A stretch of 64,000 nucleotides of DNA from Warburgia ugandensis (lineage: Eukaryota; Streptophyta; Magnoliopsida; Canellales; Canellaceae), in the NCBI GenBank assembly GCA_035236585.1, contig CP141127.1, forward strand, positions 76,799,495 through 76,863,494, read 5' to 3'. The notes under the pieces were generated by a model, which did not search any database, was not told the DNA's origin, and was given only the letters and a program-made list of their open reading frames with translations. Of the stretch, positions 1 to 11,691 are shown in pieces; positions within the stretch are counted from its first letter, which is position 1, and each line of letters opens with the position of its first letter. Made by a program: the position numbers and the translations under genes.

Positions 1-651
1 GCACTCTCCATTCCAATAGGTGTGCTAAGTTGTTAATGTCAGAAAATGATGTGGAATGTCGTTTTTTAGGTGAATGCATGAACCTTACTCTTTTTGCAAA
101 AATAACCTGATGAAATGGTGTTATATGGATGATCTGAACCATTCATCTTGTGCATGATGACACAAAGAACAACCCATGAATTTTCATGGTAATCGGAAGG
201 GATGCCAGAAAACTCGTAAAATAGTTATGGGGAGTTTTTGTTTTAAAATTTGGTAAAAGCGTGTAAAAACATGAGAAAATGATAAAATCCCTTGATAGGA
301 AGCCTAAAAATGGATGGTACGTGAAAAACTAAGGAAAATGGTGCATAAATCACAAGATTTGGGCACCTATGGGGTTGCTGCCGGCATCTAGAGTCCGCCC
401 TTCATCTTCGGCGACGACACCCGTGTGGACGGTAGCTCGACGGCTCACCCGGCAACACTTCGAGTGACGAGCGCATGCGGTGGAGTGCTCGGGAGGTGAG
501 CACATGCGTGACACGCAGCACGAAACATTGCATGACAGCATGCGACATGTGGCACTACCACCGTGATGTGCGAGCAACACACACGCATACACCGCATGCA
601 TGCAGAAACCCATGCGTGACACACGCGTCATGCCGCAGCTGCCGCGCATGA

Positions 652-657
652 CACGTG
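652..657. promoter_or_regulatory. G-box (CACGTG) in LTR island
   Basis: CACGTG lies at 652-657 in the 5' LTR. The 3' LTR has a CACGTG at 7765-7770, within CACGTGGC, at a different place in the same island. In plants this core is bound by bZIP and bHLH factors. Activity here is inference only. Confidence 0.3.
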
Positions 658-2041
658 ACATGACCAAGGCACGACACATGGCAACGCTCACATGTGGCAT
701 CACACATGAGTGGCACATGCATGGTAGCAAGCGGCACATGTGCGATTGAATGCAAAGTCGCACGTGCGGCACATTTTTTTCTCGGAATTTTCTAGATTTT
801 TGGATTTTCGATGACGCGGACCTAGATTCGCGATAAAAACCTAGCCTTGAGCACCTTTTAAATGGTTAAACTATTGAATGTCATTAGATAACCTAGATTA
901 GGCAGATCAATGGATGATCGTGCCTTAGACCTTGGTGGTATAAATCGAATATGAGATGATCTAGGGATTAGAAGAATAGATCTCATTGAATTGTCAAGTA
1001 CTAGATGACTTGTGATATGACAGGTACGTTAAAGGGTGCAACATGACATTGCCATGCGCCTAACTAGAGCACCATAATTATCAAGGTAGGTGATTTCATT
1101 CAAATTTCTCAAGATTTCAAGAACTATGACCTGTTCTCTAAAGTTTTTGAGGCATGTGTTTTGATGTCTTCTCATGTTCACATAAATATGTGCCTACTTC
1201 TTGTTGGTAGCATGACACTTCAATTTTACGAATAACCATGTTTTGCATGTGATGTACTATATTTATCATAGGCTTTTATCACACTTATTGAGATTATTTT
1301 ATGGAGTCTTTTCATGATTTATGACTTGTTGTTGATTTATGATGGGTGCTTCTACTTAGTGAGTACTATGCTAGGAGGGTTGTAGGGTTGGTCACTCGCC
1401 CTCTAACTTTGTGATGATGATGATTAGACACTGCCCTAGATTGATATAGGGCTAGGTACGTAGGTGGTGGTATCATGGGTAGTCCCCCATGTGTTTGTTC
1501 CTCCTCATGGGAACAGAGAAAGTCTCCCATTTAGGTGGCGAGGAGCGGCAGTGGGTTAGATCCTGTGTGGTTGCCACCACAGCATAGCAACCCATATACT
1601 TATTCTGTATGCTCATGTGGTAAGTTTATGGTGGTGAAGCCTATGTGGGCTGACCTATGGGTTGGGCGAGCTACCTGGTGTGTGAGCTATAGGCGAGGGA
1701 CCCTAAGTTTGGTATGAGTACTCATTACTAATGATTGAGCGTTGTGGTACACTCTTGGGGTTGTTTTTGATACAATGCCCTATTCATCATGACTTGCATG
1801 TATATTATTCTATAGACATGGACTCTTATTGTTTGATGGACGCACATCTGTGTTTTTATCATGCCTTACATGCCATTATAATTTGACTTGATATCTATTT
1901 GTGAAGATTTATCGTTTCATATGTTACTCCATTATGAGTGTCCGATTATTTGACATGCCTTATATATGATTATTACATGAGATTCATCACGTGATTTTAT
2001 TAAGCTTTAATTGAATGTATCACCTACACAAGCATAGTTTG

Positions 2042-2073
2042 CTGAGGCATTGCTTTGTATTGCAATGCCTCAG
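2042..2073. repeat. Perfect 12-bp inverted repeat near LTR 3' end
   Basis: The arms at 2042-2053 and 2062-2073 are exact reverse complements separated by 8 bases. The same hairpin recurs, with one arm mismatch, at 44543-44575 in the family-1 LTR on the - strand, so it is a family character and not chance. Its place about 520 bases upstream of the PBS would put it in the transcribed end of the LTR (inference). Confidence 0.75.
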
Positions 2074-2592
2074 ATTTGGAGTGCGATAGCTAGAAAGGAA
2101 AGCAGGTGGAGTAGCATTGATTTGGGAGAGGACCTAAAGACTATCCACTTTTAGTATTCGGAGACAAATTAGTGTACGCCTCTTAGACTTGTGTTAGACC
2201 TTTGGGGACTTTACTTGGATGTTTACATAATTGTATAGATTGGACCCATGCCATGGTGTAGTGAACGTTTAATTACAGATGTAGTTGTTGTGGTGATCAT
2301 GGATGGAACCTGGTGGCTTTTTGACTTGATTTATTATTGTCTTTACTCAGCTTATGCATTCATCGTGGTCTTAAATGAGCATGCTCGTAGTATCCAGATT
2401 TGATTTTATTTATTGTTGTAGTTTTGGAACTTGGTTGACCCCAAGGTTTTCATTTCTCGTTAATTCTTTTTAACATTGTGCAAAATTATATATTTGAGTT
2501 TTCATTTTCAGGGATCTCGTCTATTTTTCTTAAAACATATTATTATTATTACTTTGAGAGAAAGGTTTATAAAAACCCGAGGTGTCACAATT

Positions 2593-2604
2593 TGGTATTA
2601 GAGC
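2593..2604 (+). other. Primer binding site, initiator tRNA-Met type
   Basis: TGGTATTAGAGC lies four bases after the LTR end at 2589. It matches the standard plant PBS TGGTATCAGAGC at 11 of 12 bases. It marks the start of the internal region and fixes the element's orientation as +. Confidence 0.85.
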
Positions 2605-2721
2605 CCATGTTTATTCCATCATCACCACTTTAAGGGTCCAATTAGATTGACAACCCATGAGTTCACGATGAGACGAAGATAGGAAGAATACTTATACGAT
2701 GTGATATTGAAACTTTAAATA

Positions 2722-5700
2722 GATGGTTCCTCAAAGGAAGACTAGGTCCACCGCCACTCCACCAGTTGCCTCTCCTACTGATTTTTTAGTCCAAGGAGCC
2801 CGTGACATATATTTAGTGGCCTGAATGGTACAGGGCATACAATCCATTGAGGTAAAGAAATTCTTAAGTGTGAATTACAGAGATATGATGATTGCGAAAT
2901 AGTTGATTCCATGAGAATTGGCAGACTTTCTTTAGTAAGATGAGACTTTGAATCCTTATATGATTATGAGGAAACACACTTCCAAGGAAAGTGCGCGATT
3001 CTTATAGTATAGAATCTAAATGGAGAGTATAATTAATAAAGGAAAATGAGAACTTTATTATATGATGGAAGGTCTATATGCATGGGCTATCATATGAGGT
3101 TTCAAGTCCTAATTTGGGCAGTATGTATAAACATGTGAAGAAGCATAACGACTATTGTATGACAATTATGAGATAATAATGGAAAGGGATCAGAAATGAT
3201 TACAAATAAAGAGAGCTCGAGAAAGTTGAGAGGAGTATTGTATTAATTTAAACTTAGAGTGGAATTAATTAACGAATGAATTTTGATGTTGTGAAAATGA
3301 TTGAGAAAAATGATGAGGTAAGATTTTATTGTCCTATGGATGAATATGAATTATGAGATGAAACTTAATGGGTTCTTTTTATATATAGAAATATTGATAG
3401 TTAGTCTTTAATGAGAAGTCAATGCGCATTTAATTACTCTAAGGATTTTATGTAGGGTTGCTAGACATATTAATACTTAGAGGATATAACAACTATTTGA
3501 AGATGATAAATGGTAGTAATGATGTTAATCAATACATGAGTAAGGAGTGACATCAAATAACCTCCTAGTAGGGGATGACATCAAATAACCTCCTAGTAGG
3601 GGAAGGGATGATAGAAAAAGTTAAAATTGAGTATCATACCATATATGAGTAATTGACAAGATTGTTTATTTGATTTCAAATCATAGGCACCTATCATATA
3701 AAAGGAATGAGGTAAGATGAAATTGACTATAAATGAATTACATTTAACGTGAATAAAGATGATAAGGTGAGCAGCGTTGGCTAAAAAAAAGAAGTTAGTA
3801 TGAAAGAATCAATTTCATTGGAGTTTAAATTGACAAAGTTGTGATTGATTTTGCTTATTATGAGCATGAAATAAATTATCCATTAAAGGAAATACAAGGA
3901 TAGAGATGAGTATACCTAAAATGTGTCTATGATGATTTTAATGATAATCGTTGAGAGAGTATGTTCCTCTATTGTCGAGATTTTTTTTAGAAGGGTTTTA
4001 AGAAGGCCTATAATGATCAGTGTTTTGTTATATGAGAAGTTGGAGATACTGCAAGAGTTGGCAATGTAGGATAGAGGAATTTGATGGTTTAGTGGTATTA
4101 AGCTTGTTTACACTGGGAAGGATAATTGCCTTAAAACCATAATGAATGAGAGGCTGTAGATAGAATTGTTGATGCATTGACACCTGAATGGTAGAGATAG
4201 TTGATCTTAGTGCATTACACATTGGTGATAGAGGCAACTGACATAGATTTTATATTGAGGGAGATTCTCTTAGGGTCAAGAAGGTCAACTACACAAACTT
4301 GGACATGGGTAGTTCAAGTCAATCTAGTAAGGGCAAGAGACCTTCCATTGACATGACTGCAAGGGCCATGGAGCCAACGACATTTGATCAGGCAGTGTTG
4401 GGATACAGAAGAGAGACATAATGTGCACTAGTGGTAAGGACAGACACCTAGACAACTATGTCCTAGAGTTATTGTACCACTGCAATAGTGGTAATGGCAT
4501 AAGTAGCTGCCATCACGATGGCAACCCTTTAAATGTTTTGACTGTGGAGAGTTAAGATATTCTTTTAGAGACTGCCCTAGTGGACAAAGAGTTAGTCTAA
4601 CTGACATTGGAGATAGGGCAAGATGACCCCACATTGGTAATAATGAGTATTACCATTACTAAATGAAAGTACAAACCTCAACCTACTTTGTGAATGGTAG
4701 CCTTTCGATCATGGATAGACATACCAAGATCCTGCTTGATTTAGGATCCAGTCACCTTTGTAGTTTGAGTGCTGACACCTTAATGAATGTGAATTTATAT
4801 GTATTTAAAGATCCTTGGGTTGGAGGTTATGACACTGATTAGGAAGTTATTGAAACTTGTAAGTACCTCTAACGAGTACTGGTGGAAATGATGATGAGTG
4901 AGATGATAGATACTGACTTTATCGTTCTCGATTTGAGGAATTATGATATCATCCTAGGGATGGATTCCATCGTTTGAGGACAGTTGATTGTAGTGAGAAG
5001 AAAGGTACTTTTGATATACCGGATAACTATTGATCTCACTCTTGACTGAGAAGGAGCATCATTGAGATTTGCGTTAACCTTGCCTTGAAGGGAATATGGT
5101 ACCCATCTGATGTATCGAGTTCTCCTAGTTTTGTGATTGTGGATGATAGAGAATGGCTACAAATTGAGCACACAGAGAGTGTGTGAAGATTCACAATCGT
5201 CTTGAGGAAGTTTCAGGATTGTATGCCATGAGAGATTGATTTTTTTTTACTGATTTGGCATCAGATATAGTGGCATTTCGTAAGGAGCCATACAAGATGG
5301 CCTCGGCTAAATTGGAAGAATTCCAACTATGGTAGTTATTTGACAAGCGATTATTAGACTTGGTGGGTCTTCATGAGATACATTAATCCTCTTGTGAGAA
5401 GAAAGATAGATTCTTATCGCTAAGCATGGATTATTGATTGCTTGATACCTTCATGGTGGAGACTTGATGTTCTTTATCATATATTGATGACCTATATGAT
5501 CAGCCTTGGATGGTGCATCGTATTGGGGGATATTGATTTGAGGTCTAGTTAGCACCAGCTAAGGATTGTGACTGAAATGTCTTTAAGACGCTTTTAGAAC
5601 TTGTTATGAATGCTGCAAGCACTGGATCATACAAATTAATGAAATTGGTACACTAGTAGTACGTATGGATATGATGGGCTAGAATTTTGGAAGTTATTGG

Positions 5701-5850
5701 GATGAGTCATGATTATGTGGTGGATAATGTTTTTGTGTATTCCATGACTTTCATGAGCATAAGAAGTCCTTGTGCATTATTCTGAGTATTCAAAGGACTC
5801 ATCTTTTGCTATAAATATATGTGAGAAGGAATTTTGGTTAAAGAAGATGA
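2722..5850 (+). pseudogene. gag-protease-RT relic of family-1 element
   Basis: Relic coding sequence on the + strand. A gag-like N-terminus rich in R, T and P begins near 2722. A CCHC zinc-knuckle signature (CFDCG...DCP) lies near 4525-4570. A retropepsin-like LLDLGSS motif lies near 4732. Fragments typical of gypsy reverse transcriptase follow at about 5200-5850, including a CEKEFWLKK-like motif at 5820. The reading frame is heavily broken throughout. It encodes no intact protein and is read here only to classify the element. Confidence 0.75.
3548..3603. repeat. Exact 28-bp tandem duplication
   Basis: Two identical 28-base units (3548-3575 and 3576-3603) lie inside the gag relic. Their identity, against an otherwise decayed background, points to a recent slippage-type duplication. 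Confidence 0.9.
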
Positions 5851-6247
5851 ATTGTCTTGATCGCGATACCTCTATTGATAGTGATACGGTTTATGGGGAC
5901 TGTGATGATTTGGGATTAATTAAACTAGTGACTAAGGTTGATAATTTTCTTAGTCTAGTGAACTCTTATTGTTGGGTTATTGAGTTCTCTAGGATAATAG
6001 TGACATGAATACTACTTATATTACGCTTATGAGCCTAATTTTTTCATGAAGGTGAGAAGTGTGATAGTAAAGTATATTTAGTATGAGAGCATTTTTATGT
6101 GTAATCAGCTTGAAAATTTGGCTTATACCTATGAGTAGCCAATGAGCATGGGTGCGCGAGGCACCGATAGGCTTCTAAGGGGCGAGCTTCTAGGTGGCAG
6201 GCTTCTAGGTACTCACAGTATGATTGTGTTGTGGACTGGATTTTTTT

Positions 6248-6415
6248 ATTGGCATGTGATTGCCTGTTACTGAGCTGGTATACTCTAATTTTGATTGGCA
6301 TGTGATTGCCTGTTATTAAGCTGGTATACTCTGATTTTGATTAGCATAAGATTGCCTGTTGATGAGCAGACATGGGCTGATTTTGATTGGCATGTATTAC
6401 CTCTTTAGGAGTTGA
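6248..6415. repeat. 46-bp tandem repeat before the 3' LTR
   Basis: Three units of 46 bases (6248-6293, 6294-6339, 6340-6385) plus a partial fourth share the core ATTGGCATGTGATTGCCTGT. The units diverge progressively rightwards. They lie between the pol relic and the polypurine tract, where tandem repeats are known in several plant gypsy lineages. Confidence 0.85.
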
Positions 6416-6837
6416 TGTGATATGGATTGATGAATATACATTGCCTAATGATAAAATAATATGTGTTGGAATTTATTTGATGTGAAATTGCCTATATGTG
6501 AGTTATGATACTTCAATTTTGTTGACATAGTGATTTATTTATGCTAAAGATATAAACAAACAATTAACTCTTGGACGAGAGTATGATTTTTGTAAATGGC
6601 ATTATATGTGTGGTTATTATGTGTTCTAACCACGATATAAGTATCAGATTTTGAATGGTTTGAAACATACATTGGTTTATATGTATGAGTTGTTATATGA
6701 GGAGATAGCACAATGTGAAATTGTTTATTGACATTTGACTCTAAAATGATGATCCCATATGTGGGTCTTGTGATATGGGAATGTTCTAGAATTGTTGAGG
6801 AATGACATGGAAAGAATTTCGAGGATGAAATTTTCTA

Positions 6838-6851
6838 TAAGGTGGGTAGGA
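6838..6851 (+). other. Polypurine tract of family-1 element
   Basis: A purine-rich stretch (AAGGTGGGTAGGA) follows a GAGGATGAAATTTT sequence just before the 3' LTR start. This arrangement is characteristic of plant chromoviruses of the Tekay/Del group. Confidence 0.75.
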
Positions 6852-8065
6852 TGTAATATTCGCCATTTTCAAATTCTGAAAATGCGTGATTTGTGGAATT
6901 TTGCAAAAATTGAGGTAATTGGGGAATTGAGAATTTTAGAGGTTAAATCACGAGTTAAAACCTCAATAATTGGAATGTACTTGAAAAATGGAATCCAATG
7001 CCACTAAGAAAGCTTAAATTGGAGACCAGAGGAAGAATGATTAATTAATTTAATTTTTGTAATTAATAAAACAAGCATGAATAGTAGATTGGTAATTTCA
7101 CAGGGGGGCCTGCAAAATGAGACATAAAGGGGGTATATTAAGGGGTGCCTTAATTGCACCACCCCCATCGGATCCCCTCGCTTCTTCCCAACTTGCACAC
7201 CGCTAGGCGCTATAGAAGGCCATGACGCTGCTACGCTTTATAGAACACACCTTTGGCTAGACTGATTCGAGGTAAGCATCATCCTCTTGTCCTGTACTCT
7301 CCATTCCAATAGGTGTGCTGAGTTGTTAACACCAAAAAATGATGTGGAATGTTGTTTTTTTGGTGAATGCATTAACCTTACTACTTTTGCAAAAATAACT
7401 TGATGAAACTGTCAGATGGATGATCTGAACCGTTCATCTTGTGCATGATGACACAAAGAACAAACCCAAGTATTTTCATAGTGATCGGACAGCTAGGGAT
7501 GCCAGAGAACTCAAAAAATAGTAATAGGGAGATTTTTGAAAAACATGATAAAAAGCATGTAAAAACATGAGAAAATGATAAAATTCCTTGACAGGAAGCT
7601 TAAAAATGGAAGGTACATGAAAAACTAAACAAAATGGTGTAAAAATTGCAAGATTTGGGCACCTGTGGGGTTGCCAGCAGCATCCAGAGTCCGGCCATCG
7701 TCTCCAGCTATAGCAGCTCAACAGCACATGTGGGCGATGCTTTGAGAGGGGAGCGCACGCACAACACGTGGCATGAAACGTTGCACAACACACATGCAAC
7801 ATGCATCATGACTATGGCGCGACACACGGCAACGCGCGAGCGGCACACATGAGCGTGCACGTGGATGGCACATGCGCGTAGTGCATGCGAAAACCTACAC
7901 TCATCATGTGGTAGCCATCGCGTGTGACACAGGGCATGACTAGCACACAACATGTAGCGATGCGCACACATGGTGGCATGTGCTAGCAACGCACACTCGA
8001 GTGGCACATGTGCCATTGGCACGCATAGGCCGCATGTGCAACGTGATGTTTTCTAGATTTTTGGG
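6852..8065 (+). repeat. 3' LTR of family-1 element (partial)
   Basis: It starts TGTAATATTCGCC right after the polypurine tract. From 7294 it aligns with the window's first bases and stays alignable to about 8065, covering about 1.2 kb of the roughly 3.0-kb LTR. Its GC-rich island (7680-8040) corresponds to 380-780 in the 5' copy and has diverged more than the flanks. Athila-type gag sequence follows directly. Confidence 0.8.
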
Positions 8066-9609
8066 TTTTTTTTGGGCCTTTCATTCACAAAAAGTGTGAT
8101 TTTAGGAGCTACAGAGGTTCAAATTGCTATCCAAAAGAGGTGTTGCAACCGTCTCAAAAGATAAGGCCAAATCATGGCTGAATTCTTTAGAAGTCGGTTC
8201 CCTTGCCAAATAAAACTCGTTGTCTAAAAGGTTTCTAAGAAAAATTTTCCCCATACATAAAACCAATGCCCTTCGTAGGGAGAACATAAAGTTTTAGGAA
8301 TGAAAAGATGAAAGGTGGAATGAATTGTTGCAAAAGAGTCCCCATCATAGTTTTGAAAAATGACAACATGTTTAGTACTTTTATGAGGCACTTACACCTC
8401 AAAATAGATGGATGATGGATGTAACTATTGGAGGGGCCCTCATGTTAAAAAATGAGATAGAGGCTTGGGAATTTTTTGAGACATTAGTTGAAAATTCCTA
8501 GTTGTGGGACTATTCAAATATAAGAGATGGAAACTCCCAACCTCAAAAGAGTGGGGGTCTTTTTGAAATAGGAGTGACCATAGATGTATCTTATAGGCTT
8601 GACTCATTGGAGGGATGAGTGGATAAGTTTGCAAATATATTCTAGTGGATTGAAGCTTACATGGCTAGTAATGTATCCACAAAACCTCCATAGGAGGTTA
8701 GTTCCATTTGTTCTAACCTAGCACTCTTAACCTTAGCTTAACCCTCTAATAGGGATTACACTCAATATCTTTAAGAACAAGTGAATGCAATGAATGCATA
8801 TCACACCCTAGTAATAATCCATATTCTAAGACCTATAATCCACAATCGGCTAGGCATCTTAACTTTCATGGTATAAAAAATCACCAGGGAGGTCCATCCA
8901 TGAACCCCCTTGCACAAAACTTTCTTAGAACTTTAGTTTCCTAGCAAATACCTAGTTTTTAGCTTCCACAACAACCAAAGAAACCATCATTGGAGGACAA
9001 TATATATAGATAGTCGTAAAACAAAATGAGGAGACTAAATAGGCCCTACACAACTACCAGAATGAGAGTAGACAGACTACCAATGACAATTCTCTAGCTA
9101 TTGCTAAATTTGACATGCAAATGAGATAGTTATCTATTGCACTTAGGATAGAGGGAAGGGGCAATTTTTCAGTCAGCTAATTCCAAACCCTAAGAGATAG
9201 TTTGAAATAGGGTCCAATTCAAATTCACAATGATCCCATGAGTAAGAAAAGTTAATAACTACCCTTAGGAGTGACCATCATGTTGATAATAAAGTAAAGG
9301 CATCGAGTAAAATTTAGAGGAGAATGAACTAGCTACAATTAAGGAGAAAGAGAAAAGACAAAAATCTCAAATTCCATCTGAACCTATAGGGGAGGCACCT
9401 TATGTGCCTAAAGCTTCATTCCCTTAGTTGTTAAACAAGGCAAAGAAAGGAACTAATATCCATGAGATAATGGATGTGTTTAAACATATGCATATCAATA
9501 TCCCATTACTTAATGCTATTAAAGACATTCCTGCTTATGCCAAATTTCTCAAAGATCTTTGCACATAAAAGTGTAAGCTTAATGTGCAAAAGAAAGCCTT
9601 CCTCACGGG
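8066..9609 (+). pseudogene. Athila/Tat-type Ty3/gypsy gag relic
   Basis: The + strand shows gag signatures of the Athila/Tat branch. There is a KDKAKSWLNSL motif near 8160 and NALRRE near 8260, then a segment like the gag-protease linker with TLRS near 9260. Around 9440-9600 lies the conserved block with INIPLLNAIK and AKFLKDLC. Length and order match the family. The frame is broken in many places. No LTR of its own is visible: it is bounded by the family-1 LTR on the left and the LTR of element B on the right. A small open frame at 8102-8287 (-) is only its shadow. Confidence 0.8.
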
Positions 9610-10545
9610 TGTAGCTTTAAAATTATTCTCAAGTGCACAAATCAATGTGGTAATTTAAATGCAAGGGAGGTCAATCCCACAAGAAATGTCACGATTTTGT
9701 ATATTGATTGGATTCTATTTGGATTACTTAGCCTAGCCAAAGAGATTGGTTTGATTAAACTAGGAAATTAAATGACACGGAAAAGGAAACATAAATTAAA
9801 TGGAAAGTTTTTAACAATAATGATTTTTAATGGAATTTAAAACTTTCCTAACTAATGTGCATTCAATGAAAGAAACAAATGTAAAACTAGAATGATCTAA
9901 TTTAGGAAACTTAATCTAATAGAAACTTTCTAAAGTTAAAACTTTCCAAACGAAGACACTTTTTAAAAATAAAAATTTCTAAAACTAAACTTAACTAAAC
10001 TAATTTAAGATGCAAAACAATTAAAAATAATAATATAAATTAGAATTAAACTACAAAGCAAGCAATTAATCAATGAGATCCAACTCAATAACCATGCGCT
10101 TGACCCATGGAGTTGTGCTCATGGTTCATGAGGTTTGAAAGAGACTAATATAAAGGAATTAAAAGCTTGTACTTATGTAACCTAATGAAATCATTAACTA
10201 AGTTAACTAAAAATCTAAATGGATTTGTAAGAAATCAATCAATTAAAAAGCATGAACTTATAAAAGATGCGCATGAAACTTAAGGTAAAATCTATGCTAA
10301 ACAATGGTGCACATGCAACTCAAATCAAACCAAGGTATGAATTGTAGTGTGTATGATTCAAGTGAGGAATGGGCATGGATCATAAGCATCAACCACAAGA
10401 ATTGAAAGACTTAAAGTATGGGAATTGATCATGGAATACTGTACATGAAAAATGATACTTTATTAATTGAAATTTATACAAGAATGGTACGCATATTACA
10501 TAAATATAGAATGAGATGTGCACCCTCTGCAAAGATATAAGATTA

Positions 10546-11691
10546 ACCCAAATTGTTGTGATTTTTAAGTTAAACTCACAAGGGCAGGAACCAGTCTAGT
10601 AATTCATGCAATGGAGGTTGATCCCATGAGGACTTGAACGGTTGTGATATTAGTGGTCCTTGCTTAGACTACTTCATTTAGCCAAAGAATTAAATTAGAC
10701 ATAGACTAAGGAATTAAATTAACATGGAAACTAAAAATGCATGAAATAAACTAAACAATGGAATTATAAACTTAAATTAACTAATATGCATGCAATTAAA
10801 GAAAACAATAGTAAAATTAGAATGAACTAAACTAAGCTACTAAATTTAAAGAAACTACTTAAAATAGAAACTTCCCTAATTTAACACTTTCCTAATCTAT
10901 AACTTACTAAAAATAGAAATTTCTAAAAGATTCAATTATGCAACTTCCTACAACTAAACTAAGATGTAAATAATGAATTAACTACTACTTCATTAAGATT
11001 TACCATCTAAATAAAGCAATCATCAAAGAGATTTCACCCTAATGCCATGAGCATGATGCATGGGATGGTGCGCATGTGTCATGGGTTCAAATGATGGCCT
11101 AAATTAATAACACCAAACTAAAAGACAATGTAATCATGGTACTTAATAAGCGACCTTAAAATCTAAATGGGTTCCTAAGGATTCAAATAAATATGATGAA
11201 TAAGATGCTGGTAACTAATCATAAATATTGATTAGAAAAAATTCCAGCAACATGGTATTTGTGAACTCAATTCAAACAAGGCATGGAAATCACCTTGACA
11301 AGAACTTTTAATGCAATATGACTTTCAAAATTAAAGTATTAAGAGACTAGGATTCAAGCATAAAAAATAATCCTCAAGGATCTTTATTCTTTGAATGTCA
11401 AAATAGATCAAATTAGAGTGTGCTTGAAATGTATACAAATCTAGAAATGGTTCACCCTTACAAGCTACAAACTTGATTCCAATTACGTATAAAACACCTT
11501 CTAACAATAGTAAACCAAGTACATCTAACATGTAATTAGAACCCAATAGAAAACCAAGAGAATAGAAGCTAAGAAGATGGAACTATTCTAAGGAAAAAGA
11601 ACATCAACTAGTGTTAGAAGTAAACAAAAAGCAAATAAAAGGTGAAGGAAATTCAAAAGATTTAAGCTACTGCTTCTCTTGGATGTCACTA
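10546..11691 (-). repeat. Second Tat-type LTR copy nested in the B LTR
   Basis: From about 10560 the LTR opening motif restarts (GAGGTTGATCCCATGAGGAC at 10613-10632). The following 1.1 kb parallels the preceding copy: for example, ACTAATATGCATGCAATTAA at 10780 recalls ACTAATGTGCATTCAATGAA at 9851. The motif CTCTTGGATGTCACTA at its right end matches the CTCTTGGTTGTCACTA motif of the other LTRs and is where element A inserted. A few bases after 20426 may still belong to it. Exact boundaries are uncertain. Confidence 0.6.
11687..11691. repeat. Target-site duplication CACTA, left of element A
   Basis: CACTA lies directly before the LTR start TGTGAAGG at 11692. An identical CACTA follows the other LTR end at 20421. 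Confidence 0.9.

Larger units (their letters stand above)
1..2589 (+). repeat. 5' LTR of family-1 element (start outside window)
   Basis: It ends in TGTCACA immediately before a PBS. Positions 1 to about 800 align with 7294 to about 8065. A GC-rich island at about 360-780 is full of CACATG, GCATGC and ACACGTG motifs, while the rest is AT-rich. An open frame of 140 codons on the - strand at 350-772 lies in this island and looks like a by-product of its base composition. A 12-bp perfect inverted repeat sits near the 3' end of the LTR. Confidence 0.85.
1..8065 (+). mobile_element. Ty3/gypsy chromovirus-like fossil, family 1 (Tekay/Del type)
   Basis: The order 5' LTR, tRNA-Met-type PBS, gag, protease, reverse-transcriptase relic, polypurine tract and 3' LTR is visible on the + strand. 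The 5' LTR starts before the window: window base 1 aligns with 7294 of the 3' LTR, so the full LTR is about 3.0 kb. The element is broken, with many disruptions, and I recognise no integrase in it. By eye, the first 190 bases of the two LTR copies differ at roughly one base in ten, so the insertion is older than element A. The Tekay/Del assignment rests on the polypurine-tract style, the PBS type and the LTR length (inference). A second LTR of the same family lies at 43923 on the other strand. Confidence 0.85.

Noticed and set aside
350-772. 140-codon open frame on the - strand, rich in C, H, M and R
   Set aside because: It lies in the GC-rich LTR island, antisense to the element. Its composition follows from CACATG-type words, and the 3' LTR has no matching long frame in the same register.
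6248-6385. CRISPR-like repeat spacing
   Set aside because: The units are contiguous, without spacers, and the context is a plant retroelement.
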